Shown here: piece after piece, positions 1 to 8,671 of the stretch
Layout: every line of letters starts with the position of its first letter
Numbering within the stretch: position 1 is the first letter of the stretch
Source: Candidatus Gastranaerophilales bacterium
GTDB lineage: Bacteria > Cyanobacteriota > Vampirovibrionia > Gastranaerophilales > Gastranaerophilaceae
Assembly: GCA_017415185.1 (NCBI GenBank)
Contig: JAFQHZ010000003.1
Span: forward strand, 1-50,382
DNA: 50,382 bases
Reading direction: 5' to 3'
Notes under the pieces: generated by a model
Told to the model about the DNA's origin: nothing
Databases searched by the model: none
Seen by the model: only the letters and a program-made list of their open reading frames with translations
Program-made: the position numbers and the translations under genes

Positions 1-267
1 ACCAAAGGAGAAGTATCCTGATGAGCTATCGAGGAATAGTTGATTCATGTCTCCTTCTCTTGAGTTATTGATTAATATTTGAGTTGTAGCAGTGTCTATT
101 TCAGAGAGGACTTTGTTGTATAGGGTTTTAAGGGCTTTTTCTTTAAATTCTGCAGGTTTTAGAGTTGTTATCATGATTGTTGCTATGATACCGAGGATTG
201 TCATAACTAATATTGCTTCTGCCATGGTGAAGGCAAGTTTAATTTGATTTTTAGAATGTAAACCCAT
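1..267 (-). CDS. Type IV pilin-like (pseudopilin) protein, truncated by window edge
   Basis: I translated this from the start codon at 267 leftward; 89 codons stay open to the window edge, so the C-terminus is missing. Residues 1-11 are a short leader with lysines (K6, K10). They are followed by F13-T14-M15-A16-E17 and a hydrophobic helix to about residue 35, which is the class III prepilin pattern with the conserved Glu at +5 after the cleavage site. Prepilin peptidase should cleave before the phenylalanine or just before it. The mature helix would anchor the protein in the inner membrane or in a pilus or secretion pseudopilus. No Shine-Dalgarno precedes the ATG. A TAGAAT box ends six bases upstream, next to an (AT)9 tract shared with the other pseudopilin gene at 21696-22469. 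The globular part is too incomplete to assign to a pilin class. Confidence 0.82.
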   Translation of the reverse strand, partial: MGLHSKNQIKLAFTMAEAILVMTILGIIATIMITTLKPAEFKEKALKTLYNKVLSEIDTATTQILINNSREGDMNQLFLDSSSGYFSFG

Positions 268-273
268 GGCAAG

Positions 274-302
274 ATTCTAATATATATATATATATATTAG
301 AA
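274..302 (-). promoter_or_regulatory. Candidate promoter of the pseudopilin with (AT)9 spacer
   Basis: Read on the minus strand, TTCTAA is followed by an alternating AT tract and then TAGAAT at 279-274, a plausible -10 box. The tract from 280 to 297 is (AT)9, and with its flanks (TTCTA and TAGAA, 275-302) it forms a perfect 28-bp palindrome. The -10 box ends six bases before the ATG at 267, so transcription would begin at or next to the start codon. A dinucleotide tract between -35 and -10 is prone to slippage that changes promoter spacing. The -35 element is weak, so the call rests on the -10 box and on the parallel arrangement at 22491-22517. Confidence 0.5.
280..297. repeat. (AT)9 dinucleotide tract
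   Basis: Eighteen bases of strictly alternating A and T lie between pheS and the truncated pseudopilin. The other comparable tract in the window, (AT)8 at 22497-22512, occupies the same position relative to the other pseudopilin gene. Confidence 0.9.
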
Positions 303-340
303 GTGGAAAATCAGAATTTAGGGTAAATGGGGGAGGAATA

Positions 341-367
341 AAAAAGACCCTTAAAGGGTCTTTTTTT
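341..367 (-). terminator. Intrinsic terminator after pheS
   Basis: A ten-base-pair stem (341-350 with 356-365) has a five-base loop and is flanked by A-runs on the left and T-runs on the right, so it can work in both directions. It starts three bases beyond the pheS stop codon and separates pheS from the leftward pseudopilin. Confidence 0.85.
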
Positions 368-369
368 AA

Positions 370-1404
370 TTAAAATTGTTTTAAAAACCTTGTGTCATTA
401 TTGAAAAATAATCGAATATCATCAATTGCATATTTAAGCATAGTCAGTCTTTCAACCCCCATGCCGAATGCAAATCCAGAATATACATCAGCATCAATAT
501 TAACACCTTTTAGTACATTTGGATCAACCATTCCGGCGCCTAAAATTTCAAGCCATCCTGTTCCAGAGCAAACAGAGCAACCTTTTCCTTGGCACATTAT
601 GCATTGAACATCAATTTCAACCGAAGGCTCAGTAAATGGAAAATAGCTGCTTCTGAATCTTGTTGGACGAGAAGAACCAAAATAAAGTCGAACAAATTCG
701 TTCAAAACACCTTTTAATTGTGCCATTGTAACATTTTTGTCAACATATAGACCTTCAATTTGATGGAATAAATTGTTTTTTCTAGCCGAAACTGATTCAT
801 TTCGATAAACTCTTCCTGGAGAAATAACTTTAATTGGAGGCTTAGAATTCAACATTTGTCTAACTTGGGAGTTTGAAGTTTGACTTCTTAAGATAACATT
901 GCTTGCGCCTTCGCAATAAAATGTGTCTTGCATGTCTTTTGCGGGATGTTCTGCTGGGAAATTCAACAAATCAAAATTATATTTTTCAACTTCAACCTCA
1001 GGAGAATATTGAGGCTCAATCAAAGAAAAACCAAGATGGTTAAAAATTTCAACAATTTCATTAACCGTTTGAGTTAATGGGTGAATATGTCCTGTTGGAA
1101 CAAAATCTCCATCAAGAGTTACATCAATTTTTTCTTTTAATAATCTTTCGTCTAATTCTTTTTTATAAAAAATTTCATTTTTATCATTAACCAATTTTTC
1201 AAGCTCAGCAGAAACTTTATTCAACAAAGCGCCAATAACAGGTCTTTGCTCGGGCGTTAAATCTTTCATGCCTTTTTTTAAGTTATTAAACTCAGAATTT
1301 CTTGAAAGATATTTATTTTTAACAACTTCTAATGTTTTTAAATCCGTTGCTTCTTCGATTTCTGCCAATGCAAGCGTTCTTATTTCGTTAATTTTATTTT
1401 CCAT
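370..1404 (-). CDS. pheS: Phenylalanyl-tRNA synthetase alpha subunit
   Basis: This class II synthetase subunit joins phenylalanine to tRNA-Phe as part of an alpha2beta2 enzyme in the cytoplasm. The protein has 344 residues, the usual size. It has an N-terminal coiled coil (about 1-85), a motif 2 region containing GRVYRNE, a cysteine cluster (QCIMC then CSVC followed by SGTGW) as in many bacterial PheS proteins, and the motif 3 segment GMGVERL near the C-terminus. I chose the ATG at 1404 because GGAG lies seven bases upstream; an earlier in-frame ATG at 1428 has no such site. pheT is not in this window, so the usual pheST pairing is broken here. An intrinsic terminator follows the stop. Confidence 0.96.
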   Translation of the reverse strand: MENKINEIRTLALAEIEEATDLKTLEVVKNKYLSRNSEFNNLKKGMKDLTPEQRPVIGALLNKVSAELEKLVNDKNEIFYKKELDERLLKEKIDVTLDGDFVPTGHIHPLTQTVNEIVEIFNHLGFSLIEPQYSPEVEVEKYNFDLLNFPAEHPAKDMQDTFYCEGASNVILRSQTSNSQVRQMLNSKPPIKVISPGRVYRNESVSARKNNLFHQIEGLYVDKNVTMAQLKGVLNEFVRLYFGSSRPTRFRSSYFPFTEPSVEIDVQCIMCQGKGCSVCSGTGWLEILGAGMVDPNVLKGVNIDADVYSGFAFGMGVERLTMLKYAIDDIRLFFNNDTRFLKQF

Positions 1405-1450
1405 TGTTTTCTCCTTAAGCTTAATCATAGCTTAAACAAAAATTTTATAC

Positions 1451-1456
1451 TATAAT
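1451..1456 (+). promoter_or_regulatory. -10 box six bases before a start codon (leaderless candidate)
   Basis: A consensus TATAAT ends at 1456 and the ATG of the following gene is at 1463. No Shine-Dalgarno fits in between. A normal start point six to seven bases after the -10 box would put the mRNA 5' end on the A of the ATG. Confidence 0.6.
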
Positions 1457-1462
1457 TTTGAC

Positions 1463-2992
1463 ATGGATTTTATTTTTTACTTAACTCTATTTTTGTTTAT
1501 AAGTTTATTTGGGGCGATTGACAACGGAATTGATTACGATTTTTGGGCAAGGCTTGTTGTTGGAAAAAGTTTTTTTCAAACAGGAACGCTCTTCAATCAA
1601 GATTTTTATTCCTATGGCACAACCCATGAATTCATAGACCACGAATGGGGTTCAAGTTTAATATTTTATCTTTTGCAAGATAATTTTGGAGATATTGGAC
1701 TTTATATCTTCAAGACGCTAATGCTTTGTCTAACTTTTTTCATAATTACAAAAATAATAAAGCTAGAAAAAAACGACGCAAAACTGCATTTTTTGTTTTT
1801 CTATGCAGGGATTCAAACAATTAGCGTTTTAATATTTTCAACAATAAGATGTAATATTTTTTCTTTTATATTTTTTGTTTTATACCTTTATCTTTTAAAA
1901 AGAATCAAAAAAAATCAAGAATATAGGCTTCTTTGGTGTTTGCCTGTTTTGAATATAATTTGGGCAAATATGCATGGTGGCTTTGCCATTGGCTTAATGC
2001 TAATTGCAATTTTTGCATTTGGCGAATTTTTAAACAACAAAAAAGACAATTTATGGAAATTATATTCTTATACTTTTTTAATATCTTGCGCAACAACACT
2101 AATCAATCCTTACGGTTTAAATTATATTAAATTCATTTTTGATGCTTTCATTTTAAATAGAGAACACATTATGGAATGGCATAGCGCTTTTTTCACATCT
2201 GAACTTCGAGGCGCACATTTTAAATTCATTCTCTATTTTTCAATTGTTTTTATATTGTTTGGCTATCAAATAATAAAAAATTCAATTCAAAAAGGAGCAA
2301 AAAACTATTACAACGAAATAGACAAAACAAAATGGCTAATAATAATTTTTTCATCGTTAATTGCCCTTAAAGCGCTAAGATGTCACACATTTTTTATCTT
2401 TTCAATTCTTTCTTTGTGTTATAACGATTTTTATAACATATTCAACAAACAACTTCCAAAAATATTAGACAAAGCAAAAGCTCATATTTTATTATATTTG
2501 ATTTTCATTTCGTTTTTATCACGAATTAACGACTTCAAATTTTTAAACACTTCAAAAGAAGAAATTTATCCAATCTATGCAGCTGAATTTTTAAAAATCA
2601 ACAACATCAAAGGAAATGTTCTTGCAAATTTCCACACAGGGAGCTATCTTGCATACAAGCTTTATCCAAACAATTACGTTTATATGGATGGAAGATATGA
2701 AGAAGTTTACGATGTTGATTTAATCAACAAAATGGCAGATATATTTTTAACAATAAATTATAAAAATATTTTAAAAAAATATCATACCGATATCATAATA
2801 ATTGAAAACAATTATCCGCTTAAATATGCTCTTTCTATCGACAAAAATTGGGCTAAAGCTTGGGAGGATGAAAAATTTACTCTTTATTTAACAAAAGAAA
2901 AATACAAAAAAACAAATTATAAACAACCTTCTAAAGACAAAAACTATTACAATAAGACAAAATTTGAAACATCAATTGATTGGTTAAAATAA
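1463..2992 (+). CDS. Polytopic membrane protein, GT-C glycosyltransferase-like
   Basis: This is a 509-residue integral membrane protein with about ten hydrophobic segments in the first 370 residues and a soluble C-terminal domain (about 380-509). Near the N-terminus are an acidic pair in a loop (IDYDFW), then a Gly-Thr-Leu-Phe-Asn-Gln-Asp segment and HEWGSS. Such a 'D-x-W...G...D.fS...HEW' loop after the first helix resembles bacterial GT-C type glycosyltransferases that use polyprenyl-phosphate sugars, where the first periplasmic loop carries the catalytic acid. The C-terminal domain has a YMDGRYEEVYD segment. Substrate and pathway are unknown. It is divergent from pheS. Naming it a glycosyltransferase is inference from topology and loop motif only. 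Confidence 0.6.
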   Translation: MDFIFYLTLFLFISLFGAIDNGIDYDFWARLVVGKSFFQTGTLFNQDFYSYGTTHEFIDHEWGSSLIFYLLQDNFGDIGLYIFKTLMLCLTFFIITKIIKLEKNDAKLHFLFFYAGIQTISVLIFSTIRCNIFSFIFFVLYLYLLKRIKKNQEYRLLWCLPVLNIIWANMHGGFAIGLMLIAIFAFGEFLNNKKDNLWKLYSYTFLISCATTLINPYGLNYIKFIFDAFILNREHIMEWHSAFFTSELRGAHFKFILYFSIVFILFGYQIIKNSIQKGAKNYYNEIDKTKWLIIIFSSLIALKALRCHTFFIFSILSLCYNDFYNIFNKQLPKILDKAKAHILLYLIFISFLSRINDFKFLNTSKEEIYPIYAAEFLKINNIKGNVLANFHTGSYLAYKLYPNNYVYMDGRYEEVYDVDLINKMADIFLTINYKNILKKYHTDIIIIENNYPLKYALSIDKNWAKAWEDEKFTLYLTKEKYKKTNYKQPSKDKNYYNKTKFETSIDWLK

Positions 2993-3069
2993 TGTAAATA
3001 TTTATTTCTTAAAACCCTTCAAAACTGGCTTTTATAGTATCATTTCTATAAAGAAGTATGAGGAGAATT

Positions 3070-6000
3070 ATGAATAAATTTTTGAAAATAACTTTAATTA
3101 GCCTAGTTTCAATATTGGCAATTTTTTATATCGCTTTTTTGGCTATACCGCCAATTTTTAATACAGTATATGACATCAATCAACACAAAAAAGACATTCA
3201 AAAAATAGTCAAAGAAACAGCAAAATTAAATCTCGATTATTCAAAAATCAAAATATATACAACTCCATTACTATCAGCAGGGGTTATTATTGACGATGTT
3301 AAAATAACTCTTAATGATAATTCAACCGTTTTTAGTACAGACAAAATCAAAGGCGGAATCGCCCTTCCATCTTTATTAACTCTTACTGTTAAAACTGCAA
3401 AAACAGAGATTATTAACCCCTATATTAATCTTGAAATTGTAAATGATGAACAATATAAAATTTTAAGTGTTGTTGAAGACATAATAAATGAAAACAATGC
3501 AAAACCAAAGCAAGAACCAACAAAAGAATCTGAATTTTTAAACAAAATTGTTGAAAAAATAAGAATAAAAATCCCTTCAATTAAAATTGTGAACTACCAA
3601 GCAAAAATCAACGATTTAAAAACAAACCACAATTTAAAATTAACAGGAGAAGAGTTAATTCTTGGTTATAATAGCGCAAGAAACACCTTTAAAATCAAAA
3701 CAAATGCAAAAGTCTTATCAGACGACAAAGAAAATATTAATGCAAATATAAACATTTCTTCTTCTCTGCCAACCCCAGAAAAAACAACAGAAGCAAAAGA
3801 CCCTGAAGAAAAAATTGCACTTCCTTTTGTTAATCCTGTGACAATTTATCAAACCTATGATTTAAAAGCAAACATTGATTCAAAATTAAAAATTAGAAAT
3901 ACAAAAAAAGGTTTTGTTTCTTTTGGATATTTTAATATTGACGACATAAATTTAAAACTATCACAAATTAGGCTTCCAAACAGCTATTTCCACATTAAAA
4001 CCCATGGAAAAAGAGTTCAATTTGATAGTAATTTGTATGCAAAAGACAATGAAAAAATTGCCCTTGACGGCGAATTAAAATATGGAAAAAGACCAAAAAT
4101 TAAAACTCATATTTTAACAGACAAAATCCATTTTGATAATTTAAAAGATTTATTGGTGGGCTTGCTTGATAGCTTAAATATCAAAAACGAAATTGCGCAA
4201 ATTCAAGCAAAAGGCTACTTGAGCGCAGATACAACAATCAAAACAAATTTTAAAAAATTAAAATCTCAAGGCTCGATTTTAATTAAAGAAGCATCGTTTG
4301 TTAATCCAAAAAACAATATAGGAATCAAAGATGTCGAAGCAAATATCATTCTAGACAACAATGTTTTAAATATTGAAAACACTTCTTTATCAATAAACAA
4401 TTCAAAATTAATTGCGAAAGGCTCAATTGATACAAAATCAAACGCTGATATTAATTTAAATATAGACAAGCTTTCTTTAAGCGAATTATACAAAGCTTTT
4501 GCACCAAAAGAATTAAAAAAAGCTTTCAGCTTAAATTCAGCTTATTTAACCACAAACGCCGATATTAAAGGCAAACTTGACAATTTAAATATGCTTTTAG
4601 ATATTAAATTAGACAATTTAAACTTAACAGACACCAAAAAAACAATGTTTGTTTTAAACGATAATTTAAATATCGCATTTAATTTAAATCCAAAAACAAT
4701 TGATGGCAAAATTACAAATTCAAATTTCAAATTCAACTTGCCACAACTTCACACTTCAAGCAAAATTAACAATTTGAATATCGCTTTAAACAACGAAGCA
4801 ATAACAATTAACCCATTTGATTTAATATACAACAACGAATCAAAAATTAATATCAAAGGCAACATTTCAAATTATTTGAAAAATCCATTAATTGATATTT
4901 TTGCAAATGGCAAAATTTCAACAAAAGATATTAATCAAACGCTAGGCAAAGAAATCGCAACATTTATACCATCAAAAGGTTCAATTCCTCTAAAAGTTAA
5001 GATTGATGGGGATTCAAAAAATCAAAATATCGTTGCACAAATTTTTGCCGATTCTAACAATTACTTAACTCCGATTGATTTCAATTCATTGCTGGGCGCT
5101 CAAACAATTGCGCAAGCAAACATCAAAATCCACGGCAATAAAATCAAAATCAAAGAATCTGGTTTGTTTAAAACTCAAAACAGCTTTGAGGATGATTTAA
5201 ATTTAAATTTATTAAATGCAACACAAATTGCTGAATTAACCGCAATTTTAGACAATGGACATATTAATCTTTTTAGAATAAACATTCCTCAAGTTCAAAG
5301 CGGAAAAATTGCAATCTTTAAAAAATCAGCTTTTAATACAAAAGGCAAAATTACTCTAAACGGAAAACCAGACGACCTTAGCTTTGGTGGGGATATAAAA
5401 ATTTGGGATGTAAAAATTCCAGAATTATTCCTCGGCGCAAATGAAATCGATTTAGATTTTATATCTGAAGGTTTAAATTTAAAAACCAAAGAAATAGACA
5501 TCAATGGTTCAAAAATTGATGCAAATTTAAAAGCAAATTTAAAACCAATCAACAACAATTTCAAAATTTCGGATATTGATATCAAATCAAATTCAATTAA
5601 TGTTGACAAGGCAATGCTAACAGCAAACGAAGCAATGAAACTTATGCCAGCGCCAACAGCGCAACCAACAAACAAACCATCAGCCCAAGCTTCAATTCCT
5701 CTTGTTGCGGATGGAAAATTTGACATTAAAAAATTAACAACAGGCGCAATGTTAATTGAAAATATTAAAGGAAATTTAGGAATTAAAAACAACGATTTAA
5801 TAATTTCAAGTTTAAACTGCGACGCTTTCAAAGGGAAAGTTAAAGGCGATATTAAAATGAACCTTTTGTCTGGGCTTTTGACTATAAAACTAAACGGCAA
5901 AAATCTTGACGCCGATAAGGCTTTAAGCGATGCGGCAAATATGAAAAATACAATTTCTGGAGATTTAAATTTCAAAACAAATATAACCTTAAAAGGCGCA

Positions 6001-6993
6001 ACCTATGAAGAACAAATGAAGTCCTTAAAAGGAGATGTTGATTTTGAATTGAACGATGGTCAATATGGACCATTTGCAAAACTCGAAAACTTTTTCTTAG
6101 CCGAAAATATAAGAGAAAATGCATTTTTCAAAAACACAATAGGGGTAATTTTAACACCGATTACAACAATTGATTCAACTCATTATGAAAAATTAAACGG
6201 AAAGGTAAGCTTTAAAGATGGCGTTGTAAACCTTGGCTCAATCAAATCTCAAGGTGATATTCTTTGCATTTTGATTAATGGAGATATGAATCTTTTAACA
6301 AATGAAATCGATTCAAAAGTTCGAGTTAGACTGGCTTCAGCAGTATCGGACATGCTAGGACCAATTGCAATGGCAAATCCTGTTAATCTTGTTAAAAACA
6401 CTCCAGGGTTAAACGTTGCAAGCGCAAAATTATTCTCTGTTTTTTCGCAAGTTGTAACTCCTGATGAATATAAAGAAATTCCTGATTTTGCAAAAGACCA
6501 CTCTGACGCCAATGCGACAAAATTCCAAATTGTATTAGATGGCAATGTTGCAAAACCATTATCTTTAGTTAAATCTTTCAAATGGTTAGCTCTTCAAGAA
6601 GACATGGATAAAGCTAAAACATTCAGTGATAATTATACAAAACAAGCTCTAATTGACCAACTTCAAAGCGAATACGAAGAGAATCATAAAATAAAAGTGG
6701 GGCTTGAAAAAGTTCTTCAAATGGACACAACGGCTCCTGAAGTAAAGAAAATTTTAGTTGAAGAAGTAATTAAACAAAAAGAACAAGCAGCGCAAAATGT
6801 TCAACAAAAAGTTGAAACAAAAAAACAAGAGGCAATGCAAGAAGCAAAAGCCCTAGAGCAAAAAGTTCAAAACGCAATTGAAATAAAAAAACAAGAACAA
6901 GAACAAAAGCTTCTTGATGCGCAAAATCAATTAAAATCGAAACTTCAAGAAAAGCTTAAGCTCCCTACTTTACAAAATACTACGCAAGAATAA
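3070..6993 (+). CDS. Giant AsmA-like protein 1
   Basis: The protein has 1307 residues, with one N-terminal membrane helix (about 5-28) and then a very long region of short repeating beta-strand segments rich in Asn, Lys, Ile and Asp. The C-terminal part matches the AsmA-like C-terminal region: a 'G-D-V-D-F-E-L-N-D-G' strand, a long spacer, then 'F-Q-I-V-L-D-G-N-V' and S-F-K-W near residue 1180. Members of the AsmA/TamB/YhdP family form hydrophobic grooves that carry phospholipids between inner and outer membranes. The last 110 residues are a Lys/Gln/Glu coiled coil, which is unusual for the family and absent from the two paralogues here. I chose the ATG at 3070 because GAGGAG lies five bases upstream; the in-frame ATG at 3058 overlaps that site. 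The stop abuts the stop of the convergent gene at 6994. Confidence 0.85.
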   Translation: MNKFLKITLISLVSILAIFYIAFLAIPPIFNTVYDINQHKKDIQKIVKETAKLNLDYSKIKIYTTPLLSAGVIIDDVKITLNDNSTVFSTDKIKGGIALPSLLTLTVKTAKTEIINPYINLEIVNDEQYKILSVVEDIINENNAKPKQEPTKESEFLNKIVEKIRIKIPSIKIVNYQAKINDLKTNHNLKLTGEELILGYNSARNTFKIKTNAKVLSDDKENINANINISSSLPTPEKTTEAKDPEEKIALPFVNPVTIYQTYDLKANIDSKLKIRNTKKGFVSFGYFNIDDINLKLSQIRLPNSYFHIKTHGKRVQFDSNLYAKDNEKIALDGELKYGKRPKIKTHILTDKIHFDNLKDLLVGLLDSLNIKNEIAQIQAKGYLSADTTIKTNFKKLKSQGSILIKEASFVNPKNNIGIKDVEANIILDNNVLNIENTSLSINNSKLIAKGSIDTKSNADINLNIDKLSLSELYKAFAPKELKKAFSLNSAYLTTNADIKGKLDNLNMLLDIKLDNLNLTDTKKTMFVLNDNLNIAFNLNPKTIDGKITNSNFKFNLPQLHTSSKINNLNIALNNEAITINPFDLIYNNESKINIKGNISNYLKNPLIDIFANGKISTKDINQTLGKEIATFIPSKGSIPLKVKIDGDSKNQNIVAQIFADSNNYLTPIDFNSLLGAQTIAQANIKIHGNKIKIKESGLFKTQNSFEDDLNLNLLNATQIAELTAILDNGHINLFRINIPQVQSGKIAIFKKSAFNTKGKITLNGKPDDLSFGGDIKIWDVKIPELFLGANEIDLDFISEGLNLKTKEIDINGSKIDANLKANLKPINNNFKISDIDIKSNSINVDKAMLTANEAMKLMPAPTAQPTNKPSAQASIPLVADGKFDIKKLTTGAMLIENIKGNLGIKNNDLIISSLNCDAFKGKVKGDIKMNLLSGLLTIKLNGKNLDADKALSDAANMKNTISGDLNFKTNITLKGATYEEQMKSLKGDVDFELNDGQYGPFAKLENFFLAENIRENAFFKNTIGVILTPITTIDSTHYEKLNGKVSFKDGVVNLGSIKSQGDILCILINGDMNLLTNEIDSKVRVRLASAVSDMLGPIAMANPVNLVKNTPGLNVASAKLFSVFSQVVTPDEYKEIPDFAKDHSDANATKFQIVLDGNVAKPLSLVKSFKWLALQEDMDKAKTFSDNYTKQALIDQLQSEYEENHKIKVGLEKVLQMDTTAPEVKKILVEEVIKQKEQAAQNVQQKVETKKQEAMQEAKALEQKVQNAIEIKKQEQEQKLLDAQNQLKSKLQEKLKLPTLQNTTQE

Positions 6994-8637
6994 TTACAAT
7001 CCAAGAAAATCATTTATTGCGTTTTTATCGTAATAATCAAAATAATGTCCTGCGCAGGTAAGACACTTGTTTTTCAAACAATCATCAACAGAAGTTTTGC
7101 TAAGATTAAAATATCTTGCAGCTTCTGTTGCGCTTTTAAAGGTTAAAACTTCGTCCGTTTCACAATTTCTTGCTATAATGGGTCTAATTTTTCCTGTCAT
7201 AAAGCCTTCCATAAGCTTTGAAACCTTGTCTAAATCATAAAGATAATTGCCGTCTTTATCCTTTTTAATTCTAGAATATTCATCACGAAGCAAAATTTCA
7301 GGTTCTTTTACAATTAAAATCCCTTTTGATTCATAAAAGCGATTATCACGATATATAACATCAGATATTCTTCCTTCAGGAATGCCAACTTTTTGTTGTG
7401 CATCTTTATAATTTAAATATCGATTAATTTTGCCATCCAAGCCAATTGTGCAAATTGGAATACTATATGCTCGAGAAAAAGTCTCCATGAGCTTTTGGAC
7501 TTTTTCTAAATCCAAAACACTCTCACCTTCATCATTAATCATTTCAATATCATCAGCAAGCGCAAAAACATAACCATGGGTTATTTCTTCTTTTCTAATC
7601 GAATCAGTTATTCGACTTCTAGACATACCAAGAGTCTGCGCTGCTTGAGGTCGACCATCAAATTGAAAAGAATTTCCTTCGTAATCATAAGCATAAATTT
7701 TTCTTGGATTACCACAAAAAGAAATTTGTTTTGTTTCGTCAACTTCAAAATAATTCAAATAAGTTTTTTGCAATTTTTCATCATCCAAAACAAAATTATT
7801 ATCCTCAGAAAAAACGACATTTCCTTCGCTATCTTTTAAAACAACATCGGATAACCTTGCAACTGCGCATTTTTTAACGCCATATTGAGGATTATTCAAA
7901 GCTCGAATTATAGCAGAGACTGCAATTGGAAGCTGATTTCCTGCTTCTTTTATTGTTGGAAAAATTCTTGTCTTCTTATCTTTTGAAATAACAACAATTG
8001 GAAAATTTTTCTGAGAATATAAAAAAGTTTCTCTTAGTTTATTAATTTTCTTTTTATCAGGAATTGGATTTCCTTCGTTATCGGTAATAATTTTTCCTTT
8101 TTCGTCACGCAAATCAACATCATTCGCTCTAATAAAAACATAGCCATTAGTTTGCGAAACTCTTCCACCTAAAATGTCAGATATTCTTGTAGAAGAACAT
8201 CTTTCGTCAATGCTTAGAGATGTAATATTTTCATGTCTTTTGGTTGTTCCATCAAACTCAAGCGAATATAGTTCAAAATTGTTTGCATTTGAAAAATTAT
8301 TCAACAAAGAAAGCATTTTTTCTTCGTTTAATGCGATTTTTCCACTCTCGTCTTGATATTCAACTTCATCAGCCCAAACAAAAGTATATCCGCAAGTTTG
8401 CTTTGAAATTCCTTGCAAAACATTATAAACATTAGGGCGTTCAATCCCAAGCTTTGTTGAAGCTTCTTTTGCAGAATCGAACCTTGCTCTTGTGCCGTCT
8501 TTATTAATTGCATAAACAGCTCTTATTTTTCCTTGAAAAGAAAATGTATCAAATTCAAGACGATTCAACAAAGAAGGCTGTTTTCTTTGCGAATGGTTTT
8601 TATTTAACAATGGGAATTGATGAAAATTTACACGCAT
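6994..8637 (-). CDS. Protein of six tandem NUMOD1/IENR1-like DNA-binding units
   Basis: This 547-residue protein is almost entirely six repeats of about 75-90 residues, near 39-115, 121-204, 211-296, 311-386, 392-478 and 484-546. Each unit opens with a strand pair around 'A-x-D-x-D-G-x-x-x-x-F'. Then come a helix with 'S-x-K-E-A-A-x-x-L-G-I', a second helix of the 'S-R-I-x-D-x-L' type, a 'H-G-Y-x-F-x-x-A-D-D-I' strand and an acidic linker ending in 'L-D-x-E-K-V-x-K-L-M-E-T-F'. This is the helix-turn-helix module seen as one or a few copies in NUMOD1/IENR1 tails of homing endonucleases. I see no HNH, GIY-YIG or LAGLIDADG nuclease motif. Units 1 and 4 are closest to each other; 3 and 5 are the most worn. 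Residues 32-37 (FSFQGK) fit the N-terminal tag seen in other proteins here. The target, DNA or otherwise, is unknown. Confidence 0.72.
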   Translation of the reverse strand: MRVNFHQFPLLNKNHSQRKQPSLLNRLEFDTFSFQGKIRAVYAINKDGTRARFDSAKEASTKLGIERPNVYNVLQGISKQTCGYTFVWADEVEYQDESGKIALNEEKMLSLLNNFSNANNFELYSLEFDGTTKRHENITSLSIDERCSSTRISDILGGRVSQTNGYVFIRANDVDLRDEKGKIITDNEGNPIPDKKKINKLRETFLYSQKNFPIVVISKDKKTRIFPTIKEAGNQLPIAVSAIIRALNNPQYGVKKCAVARLSDVVLKDSEGNVVFSEDNNFVLDDEKLQKTYLNYFEVDETKQISFCGNPRKIYAYDYEGNSFQFDGRPQAAQTLGMSRSRITDSIRKEEITHGYVFALADDIEMINDEGESVLDLEKVQKLMETFSRAYSIPICTIGLDGKINRYLNYKDAQQKVGIPEGRISDVIYRDNRFYESKGILIVKEPEILLRDEYSRIKKDKDGNYLYDLDKVSKLMEGFMTGKIRPIIARNCETDEVLTFKSATEAARYFNLSKTSVDDCLKNKCLTCAGHYFDYYDKNAINDFLGL

Positions 8638-8671
8638 AGCACTTTAAAACATGTAAAAGTTTATCTTTGCC

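Noticed and set aside
275-302. The palindromic AT tract as a transcription terminator
   Set aside because: The stem would be A-U only and lacks a T-run; a true terminator already lies at 341-367.
5295-5975. A 226-codon open frame on the minus strand inside giant AsmA-like protein 1
   Set aside because: It is the antisense shadow of an Asn/Lys/Ile-rich gene, reads as a low-complexity Phe/Ser/Ile protein and has no ribosome site.
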